Shown piece after piece: positions 1 to 10,300 of a stretch of DNA of 64,000 nt. The notes below the pieces were generated by a model. It saw nothing but the letters and a program-made list of their open reading frames with translations. It ran no database searches and had not been told where the DNA came from. Position 1 is the stretch's first letter. Each line of letters starts with the position of its first letter. The translations under genes were made by a program, and so were the position numbers. Source of the stretch: CAWDVB01 sp963824105 (lineage in GTDB: Bacteria > Actinomycetota > Actinomycetes > Propionibacteriales > Nocardioidaceae); the NCBI GenBank assembly GCA_963824105.1, contig CAWGNN010000006.1, forward strand, positions 124,001 through 188,000. Reading direction: 5' to 3'.

Positions 1-812
<812 letters not shown>

Positions 813-842
813 AGCAGCAGATCCTCTGGTCGGGGCGGGCGG

Positions 843-3080
843 TCAGGGGACCAGAGTAGTCGCGGTCGAGAACGCCCGACGCACGACCACGCAGGCGGCC
901 TCGGCTTCGTCGTCTCGCAACTGCTTCCCGTCCGGTCCGACGACGTAGAAGACATCGAGCGCCTGGGGCCCGTGAGTCGCCACGTGCGCCGACCGCAACG
1001 ACAGCCCGAGCTCGGCCAGCGCCTGGCACACCAGATGCACCACCCCGGGCCTGTCGTCCATCCGGACCTCGAGCACGGTCGCCTCGCTCGCGGCTCCTGT
1101 CAGGACCGAGACGGTCGGCTCCCGTCCGGTCGTGGCGGCTCGACGCAGCCGGTTGAGAGCGGTGCGGTCACCGGCCAGGAGCGCATCGATCCGGGTACTC
1201 AGGAGTCGCGTGTCCACGTCGACGTCGACCTCCCACTCGGAGACCGCGAACCCGTCTTGGACCCAGGCCCGAGCGGCCAGAATCGACACCCGGGCGGTGC
1301 CGAGCGCACCGGCCACGCACGCCATCAGACCGATCCGGTCGTGGGCGACCACCGTGATCTTGGCGCCTGATGGCGCCTCCTCGCTCAGCACGACCGAGGC
1401 GACCTTGCCCTTGCGCAGAGCGCGGGGCACGTCGATCGTCGCCAGCGAGGCCGGTGCGCGCGACGACTGTCCGGTCAGCCGGGCACGGACCGCAGCGGCC
1501 AGGGAGACCACCAGGTGGGCCCGCCAGGTGGTCCAGGCGGCCGGCCCGGTCGCCCGGGCGTCGGCCTCGGTCAGCACTTCGAGCAGGTCCAGGACCTCAC
1601 GTTCCCCGACTCTCTCGGCGACGTACTCGACCGTCGCGGGATCCTCGATGTCGCGACTCGTACTCACCTCTGAGAGCAGCAGGTGCCAGCGCACCAAGGT
1701 GCGCACCGTCTCAACGTCTTCCGCGGAGAAGCCCATCCGCGCTGCCACCTCGGCGGCGACCGGTGCGCCCGCCGCGCTGTGGTCGACCGTCCCGCCCTTG
1801 CCGATGTCATGCAGTAGCGCCGCCACGAGCAGCAGGTCGGCGCGGTCAATGCGTCGGATCAGGCCCGATGCCTCCATGCAGGTCTCGATCATGTGCCGGT
1901 CGACGGTGAACCGGTGAACCGTGGACGCGTGCGCCAGCAGCCGGACTCGGGACCACTCCGGCAGGAGGTGGTCGATCGCCCCGGTCTCGTCGAGGGTCTC
2001 CCACACGTCACGCAGTCCGGGTCCCGACCCGAGCAGTCGAGTCAGGAGCGTCTTCCCCTCGGCCGGCCACGGGTCGGGCAGGTCCGCCGCGTCCCGCGCC
2101 AACCTGGACGCCGACGCCGGGGAGAGAACAAGTCCACGCTCAGCCGCCTCCGCCGCCGCCCGCAGGATCAGCAGCCGGTCCTTGGCCGGGTCCGCTGCCC
2201 GGTCGAGGACGACCTCACCGCGGGAAATGGCCACCCCGGGAGCGATGCGGTTCAGCTCCGGGCGCCGCAAGTGGACCCCTTGCGGTCGCGACAGCACCGC
2301 GTCGACGCGACTCCAGGTGATCCGGGAGATGTGCGCGATGCGACGTCCGAGGCCCCGCACGTGGCGTTGGGTCCCCTGGACATCCGACAGCCCCAGAACG
2401 TCGGCAAGACCGCTCCAGGCATCGGGAGCGATCCGGTCCCCGGTACGTCCGTTCACCGAGTGGAGCAGGTCCCGGAGGTCGAGCAGCGACTCGCGGGAAC
2501 GCTGCAGGTCGACGTGCGGCACGTCGACGAGCCAGCTGGCCACGAGATGGGTCAACACGGTCGCGTCCCGAAGCCCCCCGTAGGACTCCTTGAGATCCGG
2601 GATCGCCACGTGGGCGAGCTCTCCCGACCTCATGGCGCGGCTCTCGACCAGCGCGTGCACCTCCGGCAGATTGCGTCGGGCGTCCCGACGCCAGTGAGCG
2701 AGGATGTCGGCGCGCAGCCGGAGGGTGATGCTCGGGTCGCCGGCCACGTGGCGGGCGTCGAGGAGCCCCATCGCCACCCTGACGTCGCTCTCGGCGGTGA
2801 CGATCACCTCCGACAGGGCACGCACCGAATGGTCCACCGGGTATCCGCTGTCCCACAGCGGGTACCACAAGGTGGTGCCGAGCTCCCCGACGTTGCGGGC
2901 GTCGTCGTGGACCAAGACGATGTCGAGGTCGGAGTACGGCGCGAGCTCTCCGCGGCCGTATCCCCCCACCGCTACCAAGGCGAGCCCCGCGTCAGGGGCG
3001 CCCCCGAGAGCGGCGTGAAGGGCCGAGACGCACAGCGCGTCGGCCTGGCTGGTACGAGCTGTTCGCTCTTCCGCTGTCAT
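843..3080 (-). CDS. glnD: PII nucleotidyltransferase / deuridylylase-type GlnD
   Basis: GlnD modifies and demodifies PII proteins in response to nitrogen status; in actinobacteria this is usually adenylylation of the T-loop tyrosine (family knowledge). The 745-residue protein has the expected order: a nucleotidyltransferase signature GGYGRGELAPYSDLDIVLV near residue 40, an HD hydrolase signature LLHDIGKGG in the middle, and two C-terminal ACT-type regulatory segments (around TVVAHDRIGLMACVAGAL and VRMDDRPGVVHLVCQAL). It is shorter than the roughly 890-residue enterobacterial enzyme, as is common in actinobacteria. It follows glnB by three bases and is the last gene of the amtB-glnK-glnB-glnD cluster. 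Confidence 0.93.
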   Translation of the reverse strand: MTAEERTARTSQADALCVSALHAALGGAPDAGLALVAVGGYGRGELAPYSDLDIVLVHDDARNVGELGTTLWYPLWDSGYPVDHSVRALSEVIVTAESDVRVAMGLLDARHVAGDPSITLRLRADILAHWRRDARRNLPEVHALVESRAMRSGELAHVAIPDLKESYGGLRDATVLTHLVASWLVDVPHVDLQRSRESLLDLRDLLHSVNGRTGDRIAPDAWSGLADVLGLSDVQGTQRHVRGLGRRIAHISRITWSRVDAVLSRPQGVHLRRPELNRIAPGVAISRGEVVLDRAADPAKDRLLILRAAAEAAERGLVLSPASASRLARDAADLPDPWPAEGKTLLTRLLGSGPGLRDVWETLDETGAIDHLLPEWSRVRLLAHASTVHRFTVDRHMIETCMEASGLIRRIDRADLLLVAALLHDIGKGGTVDHSAAGAPVAAEVAARMGFSAEDVETVRTLVRWHLLLSEVSTSRDIEDPATVEYVAERVGEREVLDLLEVLTEADARATGPAAWTTWRAHLVVSLAAAVRARLTGQSSRAPASLATIDVPRALRKGKVASVVLSEEAPSGAKITVVAHDRIGLMACVAGALGTARVSILAARAWVQDGFAVSEWEVDVDVDTRLLSTRIDALLAGDRTALNRLRRAATTGREPTVSVLTGAASEATVLEVRMDDRPGVVHLVCQALAELGLSLRSAHVATHGPQALDVFYVVGPDGKQLRDDEAEAACVVVRRAFSTATTLVP

Positions 3081-3083
3081 CGA

Positions 3084-3422
3084 CTAGACGGCCGCGGCGC
3101 CGGTCTCTCCACTCCTGATGCGCACGACGTCCTCGATCGAGGTGACCCAGACTTTGCCGTCCCCGATGCTTCCGGTGCGGGCGGTCTCCAGGATCCGAGT
3201 GACGACCGCGTCGACCTCGTGCTCGTCCAAGGCGATCTCCACCCTCACCTTGGGCAGCAGCGCGATGTCGTACTCCGCGCCGCGGTACACCTCGGTGTGG
3301 CCCTTCTGCCGCCCGTAGCCGCTCACTTCCGTCACGGTCATGCCGGACACGCCCTCTGCCTCGAGGGCCGAGCGGATCTCCTCCCACAGGTGCGGCCGGA
3401 TGACCGCCGTCACGAGCTTCAT
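3084..3422 (-). CDS. glnB: PII signal-transduction protein, second copy (GlnB-like)
   Basis: This is a 112-residue PII protein. Such trimers sense 2-oxoglutarate and ATP/ADP and bind partners such as AmtB through the T-loop. The T-loop GYGRQKGHTEVYRGAEYD is intact, including the modifiable tyrosine of RGAEY, and the C-terminal GDGKVWV segment is present. ATG at 3422 is preferred over the adjacent GTG at 3425 because it gives the same length as glnK and has AAGGGAG seven bases upstream. The neighbouring glnK shares an identical 65-base stretch with it. A second PII copy in this operon is unusual, and what it adds is not clear from sequence alone. Confidence 0.92.
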   Translation of the reverse strand: MKLVTAVIRPHLWEEIRSALEAEGVSGMTVTEVSGYGRQKGHTEVYRGAEYDIALLPKVRVEIALDEHEVDAVVTRILETARTGSIGDGKVWVTSIEDVVRIRSGETGAAAV

Positions 3423-3444
3423 CACCGAGCTCCCTTCTACGACG

Positions 3445-3485
3445 CCGAGTGGGGTGGGACCCCCTCAGGATCCCACCCCACTCGG
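3445..3485 (-). terminator. 15-bp hairpin between glnK and glnB
   Basis: CCGAGTGGGGTGGGA (3445-3459) is perfectly complementary to 3471-3485, with an 11-base loop. It lies just after the glnK stop and before the glnB ribosome-binding site. No T-run follows on the minus strand, so it may be a partial terminator or an RNA-stability element that sets glnB-glnD expression below amtB-glnK. The stem is seen directly; its role is inferred. Confidence 0.55.
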
Positions 3486-3493
3486 TGGTCGGT

Positions 3494-3832
3494 TCAGATG
3501 GCCGAGCCGCCGATCTCCCCGGTGCGGACCCGGACGACGCTGTCGACCGAGCTGACCCACACCTTGCCGTCACCGATACGACCGGTCTGGGCCGCCTTGA
3601 CGATGACATCGACCACGTCGGAGGCGTCAGGCGTGTCGACAAGGATCTCGACCCGGATCTTGGGCACCAGCGCGATGTCGTACTCCGCGCCGCGGTACAC
3701 CTCGGTGTGGCCCTTCTGCCGCCCGTAGCCGCTGACCTCGCTGACGGTCATACCTGTCACGCCGTAGGCCTCGAGGGCCTCGCGGACCTCTTCCCACTTG
3801 TGGGGCTTGATGACTGCGGTGACCAACTTCAT
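3494..3832 (-). CDS. glnK: PII signal-transduction protein GlnK, amtB-linked
   Basis: This 112-residue PII protein starts inside the end of amtB (ATGA overlap at 3829-3832), the usual arrangement for GlnK, which docks on the transporter and blocks it when nitrogen is plentiful. The T-loop GYGRQKGHTEVYRGAEYD is intact and the C-terminal region has GDGKVWVSSVDSVVRVRTGE. It differs from the downstream glnB mainly in the first 30 residues and in the stretch after the T-loop (VDTPDASDVVDVIVKAAQ against LDEHEVDAVVTRILETAR). The family call is certain; which copy is the main regulator is not. Confidence 0.94.
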   Translation of the reverse strand: MKLVTAVIKPHKWEEVREALEAYGVTGMTVSEVSGYGRQKGHTEVYRGAEYDIALVPKIRVEILVDTPDASDVVDVIVKAAQTGRIGDGKVWVSSVDSVVRVRTGEIGGSAI

Positions 3833-5124
3833 GCCATGGCTCCTTCCGTGCTCGAAACGGAGGACCCGGACAACAGGCCGCCCGCACCGCCGATCTCGTA
3901 GGCCGACTCGCCGTGCTCGTTGAGGTCGATGCCCTCGACCTCATCCTCCCGCTCGATACGCCAACCAATCGTGGCCTTGATCGCAAGGCCGATGATCAGC
4001 GTGACCACACCGGTCCACACGATCGTGAACAGCGCGGCGAGGAACTGCGCCCAGAGCGAGCCCAGGCCCCCACCATAGAAGAGTCCGTCGACAGTACCGG
4101 CCGAAGCGGTCGTGGAGAACAGCCCGATCATCAGTGTGCCGATGAGGCCCCCGACGAGGTGCACCCCGACCACGTCGAGCGAGTCGTCCATGCCGAACTT
4201 GAACTTCAGTCCGACAGCCCAGGCGCAGCCGATGCCGGCCACGGCACCGACGGCGATGGCACCGAGCACATCCACCGAGCCACACGCCGGGGTGATCGCG
4301 ACCAGGCCGGCCACGATGCCCGAGGCGGCACCGAGAGAGGTCGCCTTCCCGTGCAGGATCCGTTCCATCACCAGCCAGCCGAGCATGGCAGCCATCGTCG
4401 CGATCGTGGTGTTCGTGAAAGTGATGCCCGTCTCGTGCATCCAGCCGGCCGGGTCGAACGGGTCGGAGGCGATGTACGAGCCCACGTTGAACCCATACCA
4501 GCCGAACCACAGCAGACCGGCGCCGATCATGGTCAGCGTCAGGTTGTGCGGCTTCATCGGCTCCTTCATGAAGCCCGCTCGCTTGCCGATGAGCAGCGCC
4601 AGGACGAGACCGGCCATACCGGCGTTGATGTGCACCACGGTTCCACCGGCGTAGTCCTGAGCCGATGCCATCGGGCTGAGCGTGCTGAGCCAACCGCCGC
4701 CCCACACGTTGTGCGCGACCGGGAAGTAGGCGAAGGTCACCCACAGGGGAACGAACACCGCCCACGCCGACAGCTTGACCCGATCCGCGATCGCGCCACT
4801 GATCAGCGCCGCGGTGATCGCGGCGAACGTCATCTGGAACATCACTCCGGGAACCCACGACGCCGGGTCGACGCCGTGCAGCCCGAAGAGCTCGAAGGGA
4901 CTGGCGAAGAGGCCACCGAGCCAGCTCACGCTGCCGAATGCCTCCGACCAGCCCCACAGGACGAAGACGATGCCCACGATCGCGAACCCGACGAACGACA
5001 TCATCATCATGTTGAGGACTGACTTGGAGCGGGTCATGCCGCCGTAGAACAGTGCCAGTGCAGGGACCGTCATCATCAGCACAAGTGCTGTGGCGACGAT
5101 CATCCAGGCGTACCAGCCTTCCAT
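3829..5124 (-). CDS. amtB: Ammonium transporter AmtB/Amt
   Basis: This is a polytopic ammonium channel of 431 residues, close to the usual Amt length, with about eleven hydrophobic segments starting directly at the N-terminus (MEGWYAWMIVATALVLMMTV). Family landmarks are FGWYGFNVGS, the pore-lining histidine segments HINAGMAGLVLALL and HLVGGLIGTLMIGLF, and the DFAGGTVVH-like DYAGGTVVH. The cytoplasmic tail ends in a Gly/Ser-rich stretch. It is the first gene of the nitrogen cluster, overlaps glnK by four bases, and has GlnR-like boxes about 100 bases upstream of its start. Confidence 0.96.
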   Translation of the reverse strand: MEGWYAWMIVATALVLMMTVPALALFYGGMTRSKSVLNMMMMSFVGFAIVGIVFVLWGWSEAFGSVSWLGGLFASPFELFGLHGVDPASWVPGVMFQMTFAAITAALISGAIADRVKLSAWAVFVPLWVTFAYFPVAHNVWGGGWLSTLSPMASAQDYAGGTVVHINAGMAGLVLALLIGKRAGFMKEPMKPHNLTLTMIGAGLLWFGWYGFNVGSYIASDPFDPAGWMHETGITFTNTTIATMAAMLGWLVMERILHGKATSLGAASGIVAGLVAITPACGSVDVLGAIAVGAVAGIGCAWAVGLKFKFGMDDSLDVVGVHLVGGLIGTLMIGLFSTTASAGTVDGLFYGGGLGSLWAQFLAALFTIVWTGVVTLIIGLAIKATIGWRIEREDEVEGIDLNEHGESAYEIGGAGGLLSGSSVSSTEGAMA

Positions 5125-5222
5125 CGAACCTCCATCTATCTGACATCCCCCGACCAGGTAGACGCCGACGGGGTGACTTCGTTGTCGAACCGGCGCCCGT
5201 GGCCCAACCTTCGGATGAAGGT

Positions 5223-5291
5223 GTTTCGCTGCACAGACGCACAGGTTGCGGACAGGTCACCAATTCCGGAGGTTTGTTTCGCCGAGGTAAA
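5223..5291 (-). promoter_or_regulatory. Predicted GlnR operator upstream of amtB
   Basis: Read on the minus strand, 5260 to 5223 is GTGAC-N6-GCAAC-N6-GTCTG-N6-GAAAC. This follows the actinobacterial GlnR pattern gTnAC-n6-GaAAC-n6-GtnAC-n6-GAAAC with exact spacing and two perfect half-sites. A further pair, TTTAC-N6-GAAAC, lies at 5291-5276. The site is about 100 bases before the amtB start, where GlnR activates nitrogen genes in Streptomyces and mycobacteria. glnR itself is not in the window. Confidence 0.55.
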
Positions 5292-5392
5292 CCGTTCTGC
5301 CGACGACCGGGAGTCGGGAAAGGACGACGGAGGCGGGCCGAGAGACACTGCGCTCGCGCGCCCAGCCGGGCGCGCTGGGCTCCGCGGAAGGG

Positions 5393-6541
5393 TCAGCTCA
5401 CGTCGCCGAGCATGGCGTCGACGAACTCCGCCGGGTCGAAAGGCGCAAGGTCATCGGGGCCTTCGCCGAGGCCCACGAGCTTCACCGGAACTCCGAGCTC
5501 GTCTTGGACCGAGATCACGATCCCGCCCTTGGCGGACCCATCCAGCTTGGTCAGCACGATGCCGGTCACGGCGACGACTTCGGCGAAGACTCGTGCTTGC
5601 ACCAGACCGTTCTGACCAGTCGTCGCGTCGAGCACGAGCAGCACCTCGCTGAGGTGGGTGTGCTTCTCGATGGCCCGCTTGACCTTGCCGAGCTCATCCA
5701 TGAGGTTGGTGCGGTTCTGGAGCCGACCCGCGGTATCAATGAGCACGACGTCGGCACCGGACTCGGCCGCGGTACGCACCGCGTCGAAGGCGACGCTCGC
5801 GGGATCACCGCCCTCCTTGCCGCGCACGACCGACGCGCCGACCCGTTCCCCCCACGTCTGTAGCTGGTCGGCGGCGGCCGCACGGAAGGTATCGGCGGCG
5901 CCGAGGACTACGTGCTTGTCCTCGGCCACGAGGAAGCGCGCCAGCTTGCCTGTCGTCGTCGTCTTGCCGGTCCCGTTGACCCCGACCATCAGCACGACCG
6001 CGGGATGCGAGCCCACCTTGTCGAGCCGCAGGGTCCGGTCCAGGCCGGCATCGACCACTTCGATCAGCGTCTCCCGGAGCATGCCCTTCACGTCCGGCGA
6101 TGCGCCCCCCTCCACCAGGAGGCGGGAGCGCAGCCGTTCGACCAGGTCCTGGGTCGGCCCCACCCCCATGTCGGCGATCAGGAGCGTGTCTTGGATCTCC
6201 TCCCAGGTGTCGGCATCCACGCGGTCCTGGGAGAGCAGTCCGAAGAGCGTCCTGCCGAGCGCACCCTGGGAACCGCTCAGCCGCTGGCGCAGGCGAGCCA
6301 TCCGGGTACCAACCGGCTCGGGGCTCTCGCCGGGGGCCGGCTGAGCCTCGGGCAGGCCCCTGTCCTCAATGGTGCGCGTGGGCGTGTCACGAGGAGGCGC
6401 AGAGTCCTCCCCGACCAGCGGCTCGGACTCGGGAGCCCGAGGCGGCACCGCTCCACCTCGACCGCGCAGCAGCAGGAAGCCGGCAAGCGCCACCACAACG
6501 ACGACGGCAGCGACGACGGTCAGCCAGAGGTAGACAGGCAC
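5393..6541 (-). CDS. ftsY: Signal recognition particle receptor FtsY
   Basis: FtsY is the membrane receptor for SRP and forms a GTPase pair with Ffh. The 382-residue protein begins with one membrane segment (VYLWLTVVAAVVVVVALAGF), then a short acidic/proline linker, then the NG domain. The GTPase motifs are GVNGTGKTTTTGKLA near residue 190, DTAGRLQNRTNLMDEL near 270 and TKLDGSAKGG near 335. The N-terminal anchor fits the membrane-inserted actinobacterial type rather than the long acidic A domain of E. coli. The gene follows a small membrane protein gene and sits between smc and the nitrogen operon. Confidence 0.95.
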   Translation of the reverse strand: MPVYLWLTVVAAVVVVVALAGFLLLRGRGGAVPPRAPESEPLVGEDSAPPRDTPTRTIEDRGLPEAQPAPGESPEPVGTRMARLRQRLSGSQGALGRTLFGLLSQDRVDADTWEEIQDTLLIADMGVGPTQDLVERLRSRLLVEGGASPDVKGMLRETLIEVVDAGLDRTLRLDKVGSHPAVVLMVGVNGTGKTTTTGKLARFLVAEDKHVVLGAADTFRAAAADQLQTWGERVGASVVRGKEGGDPASVAFDAVRTAAESGADVVLIDTAGRLQNRTNLMDELGKVKRAIEKHTHLSEVLLVLDATTGQNGLVQARVFAEVVAVTGIVLTKLDGSAKGGIVISVQDELGVPVKLVGLGEGPDDLAPFDPAEFVDAMLGDVS

Positions 6542-6565
6542 GGATGCAATCCAACCAGACCGGGA

Positions 6566-6751
6566 TCAGCCCTGCAGTCTTCCCCGGTCGTGGTGGGTCA
6601 GCCGACGGAACCACCTCACCGGCTTGGCCACGAGCTCACCGATCCACGGCGCCCGCGACACCGCCCGGCCACGGTCGGGGAAGGCCGCATAGAGCACGAC
6701 TCCCAGGGCCAGCAGCATGATGAAGCTGAAGGTCAGCACCAGAGCAGTCAC
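6566..6751 (-). CDS. Small single-pass membrane protein
   Basis: This is a 61-residue protein with one strong hydrophobic helix (LVLTFSFIMLLALGVVLYAA) near the N-terminus and a basic tail (RFRRLTHHDRGR-like). It lies 24 bases upstream of ftsY on the same strand and is probably cotranscribed with it. No domain was recognised. The clean helix, the basic cytoplasmic end and the operon position argue for a real gene. A role in membrane targeting together with FtsY would be a guess. Confidence 0.6.
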   Translation of the reverse strand: MTALVLTFSFIMLLALGVVLYAAFPDRGRAVSRAPWIGELVAKPVRWFRRLTHHDRGRLQG

Positions 6752-6838
6752 GTCGCCACCCCTCGGTCACAGTTGTTACGTCCATCGTGACCAGGGGTTT
6801 CAAGGCGATGCTGAGACCTCCATCCCCGAGACGGGCCT

Positions 6839-7291
6839 TCAGGCGGTGTCCGGCTCCCGAAGCGCTTCTGCCGCGGCCCGGACCTCAGGCGGCAGCGCGA
6901 CGACACCGCGAAGTCCGGGACCGTCGGAGTTGTTGACGTAGACGTGGACGAAACGTCCCTCGGCGGCCGCCTCGTCGCTCTCGCCCTGGAACAGCCCGAT
7001 CCGGTACACGACCGAAGACCGGCCGATCCGCTCCACGGCCAGACCCATGTCGATGGGCTCCGGGAACCCGATCTCCCGGAAGTAACGACAGCCCACCTCG
7101 GCCACCACGCCGATCGCGGGCTGGGAGCGCAGATCTCGACCCACTCTGTCCATCAGATAGGCGTTGACGGCGGTGTCGATGAGGTCGAAGTACCGGGCAT
7201 TGTTCAAGTGCTGATACACGTCGTCGTCGGACCAGCGGGTCGTCGCCTGTCTCCAAACCCGGTAGTCGGCGCGCGTGGGTCGCTCGCTCAC
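6839..7291 (-). CDS. Hotdog-fold acyl-CoA thioesterase
   Basis: This is a single-domain thioesterase of the 4-hydroxybenzoyl-CoA thioesterase type, about 150 residues. The early block RWSDDDVYQHLNNARYFDLID contains the Asp and the HxNNxxY region typical of this family, followed by VGCRYFREIGFPEPI. The frame extends upstream to GTG 7345, overlapping smc, but GTG 7291 (VSERPTRADYRVW) gives the normal family length and a 34-base gap after smc, so it is preferred. The natural substrate cannot be read from sequence. Cotranscription with smc is possible. Confidence 0.8.
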   Translation of the reverse strand: MSERPTRADYRVWRQATTRWSDDDVYQHLNNARYFDLIDTAVNAYLMDRVGRDLRSQPAIGVVAEVGCRYFREIGFPEPIDMGLAVERIGRSSVVYRIGLFQGESDEAAAEGRFVHVYVNNSDGPGLRGVVALPPEVRAAAEALREPDTA

Positions 7292-7325
7292 GCGAGGACC
7301 ACCACGATCCGGGTGCTCCCCGAGC

Positions 7326-10300
7326 TCATGCGGACTCCGCTTCACGCAGGCGCTGGCTGATCACCGTCGAAACGCCGTCTCCGCGCATCGTCACGCCGTA
7401 GAGAGCGTCGCCGATCTCCATGGTCCGCTTCTGATGGGTGATCACGAGGAGTTGGCTGTCCTCGCGGAGCTCTTCGTAGATCTCCAGCAGACGTCCCAGG
7501 TTGGTGTCGTCGAGGGCCGCCTCCACCTCGTCGAGGATGTAGAAGGGCGAGGGCCGGGCCTTGAAGAGTGCGACGAGGAACGCCACGGCGACCAGTGACC
7601 GCTCGCCTCCGGAGAGCAGCGACAGCCGCTTCACCTTCTTGCCGGCCGGCCGGGCCTCAACCTCGACGCCCGTCGCCAGCATGTCTCCCGGCTCGGTCAG
7701 CACCAGCCGGCCCTCGCCGCCGGGGAACAGTCGCGCGAAGACGGCCTCGAAAGCGACCCGCACGTCGTTCCATGCAGCGGTGAAGACCTGCTCCACCCGC
7801 TCGTCCACCTCACGCACGATGTCGAGCAGGTCGCGACGGGTCCGCTTGAGGTCTTCCAGCTGCTCGGTCAGGAACCGGTGGCGCTCCTCCATGGCGGAGA
7901 ACTCCTCCAGGGCGAGGGGGTTCACCCGCCCGAGCATCGCCAGGTCACGCTCCGCGCGTCGCAGACGCTTCCGCTGCTCCTCGCGGTCGTACGGCACCGT
8001 CTCGGGTGCCGTCTCGGGTGATGTGTCGGGGTCCGGCACGTCGCTGGGCAAGTCCTGATCGGTCACGACGATGTCGATCACGGGGACGGGCTGGTCTGGA
8101 CCGTACTCCGAGACCAGGGAATCGACGTCGAGCCCGAGCTCCTCGAGCGCGCGCTCCTCCAACTGCTCCAGGCGCATGCGCTGCTGGGTCCTGGCCATCT
8201 CATCGCGATGCACGCTGCTGACCAGATCATCGTGCACAGAGCCGAATTCGCGGACCTGGGTGCGAACCGTCAGCAGCTCCTCCTCGCGAGCCCGTCGCCC
8301 GGCTTCGACAGCGGAGCGCCGTCGGTCGGCGACGACGATCGACTGCTCGAGCTTCACCGACACGACCCGGGTCGCGGTCACGACGGCCTCGGCCACCCGT
8401 CCCTCGCGCAGCACCTGCTGGCGTCGCGCCAGTGCTCGAGCCCGGGCATCCTTCTCCCGGTGCGCGGACTGCTCGAGTGAGGCGGCACGTCCGCTCAGCG
8501 CTCGGGCCCGCTCCTCTGCCGTGCGGAGGGCCAGCCGGGCTTCCATCTCAGACTGCCGAGCAGTGCGCGCGGACTCAGCGAGCGCCTCGAGAACGGCGAC
8601 GTCCGGCTCCTCCTCCTCGACCTGCTCGGCGGCGCCCAGCCGCTGCTCGAGCTCGGCCAACCCGGCGAGGTCACGCTCACGGGCCTCTCGGGCCTCGTCG
8701 AGAGCCCGAGTCAACCTCTCGGCCTCCGCTTTGGCGGAGCGCGCGCTGGACCCGAACTGGGCGAGCTCCTCGGCCACCGCGGCCAGCTGGGCGTCGGACT
8801 CGTGCAGCTTGGCCAGGGCCACGTCGGCTCGGTGCTGGGCCTGGTCGCGCTCCTCCTCCAAACGAGCCAGCTCGAAGCCGAGCCTCTCGGCGGAGTGGGT
8901 GACCTCGTCCAGCTCGGCGACCGTCTCGTCGTAGGCCGCCTGGACCTCCAGCAGACTCGGACCACCCGTGGAGCCGCCCTCGGCGAAGTGTCGGCCCATC
9001 TGGTCGCCCGTACGGGTCACGGCGGTGACGTCCGGCAGCGCACGGACCAGCGACCGGGCTGCGTCCAAGTCGTCGACCACCACAGTCTTGAACAGGATCC
9101 GTCGCAGCGCGCCGCGCAGTCCCTCGGGGCAGTCGACGACGTCGGCGGCGTAGATCGCGCCCGTCGGCAACCCGGGCCACGTGGAGTCGTCGGGGTCGGA
9201 GCCTCCGAAGAGGATCCCCGCCCGGCCCAGATCCTCGTCGCGCAGATGGCCGATAGCTGTGACGGCGGTGTCGGCGTCCAACGCTGCCACCGCGTCGGCG
9301 GCGTTCCCCAGGGCGGCACCCACGGCGCTCTCGTAACCGGGCGTAACCGTTACCAGCGCCGCGACGGAGCCCAGGAGCCCGGTCACCCGGTCTGTCGCGG
9401 CCAGCAGCGCCCCGGCGCCGTCCTTGTGGTTGAGCCCGAGGACGAGGGCCTCGCAGCGCGCGGCCAGGCCGGCCTTCTCCCTCTCGAGGGCGCGAGCCTC
9501 CTCACTCCGTTTGGTCAGGCGCTCCTCGACATCGGCGAGTGCCGCCACCGCGGCTTCGTGCTCGGCGTCGAGTCCCTCCTCACCGGCGTCGAGTCCGGCG
9601 ACGCGTGTCTCCAGGGAGGTGAAATCACGCTGGGCACGCTCCTGGCGGCTGCTCGCCTCCTCACGGGCGGCCCCGATCCGGCCGATCTCCTCGTCTGCGG
9701 CCTGGGCTCGGCTGGTCAGGGCGCCGACCTGACCACGGAGCCGGGCCAGACCTTCACGGCGGTCCGCTGCGGCCCGCTGGAGGCCGGCGACCCGGCGTTC
9801 CTCGTCCTGATGATTGGCTTCGGCGGCTCGACGAGCCTCGACCGCTCGGTCCAGCTCGCCCTGCGAGACTTCGACCTCGGCAAGGATCCCCTGCTCCTGC
9901 TCACGGATCTGGGCCGCCTCGGCGAGCAGCTCGTCGGGGTCGCGCCCGGTCTGACCGGAAGGCTCGGAGCGCAGGTCCTCGGCGTACCGGACTCGCTCCG
10001 CAGCCAGACTTGCCGTGCCGCGGAAGCGTTCGCGTAGGCCGGTCAGGGCGTACCAGGTCTCCTGGGCTCGGGACAGCGCCGGGAGGTCAGCGCGCAGTGC
10101 CGCCTCGAGCTCTCCCTCACGGGCCCGGGCAGCCTCGAGTCGGGCCTCGATCTCAGCTCGCCGCGCGAGCAGCTGGGACTCGTCAGCAAGCTCTTGGGCC
10201 AGCGCGTCGCGGACCTGGACCAGATCGTCGGCCAGCAGGCGGGCGCGAGCATCGCGCACCTCGGCTTGGACGACCGCCGCTTTGCGCGCCACCTCGGCCT

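Noticed and set aside
1893..3728. 611-codon plus-strand frame
   Set aside because: Antisense of glnD, glnB and glnK; low-complexity Arg/Gly/Pro composition.
5361..5379. Hairpin CCCAGC/GCTGGG after ftsY as a terminator
   Set aside because: Only six base pairs and no T-run; too weak in GC-rich DNA to report.
8802..10037. 411-codon plus-strand frame inside smc
   Set aside because: Shadow of the SMC coiled-coil and hinge coding sequence.
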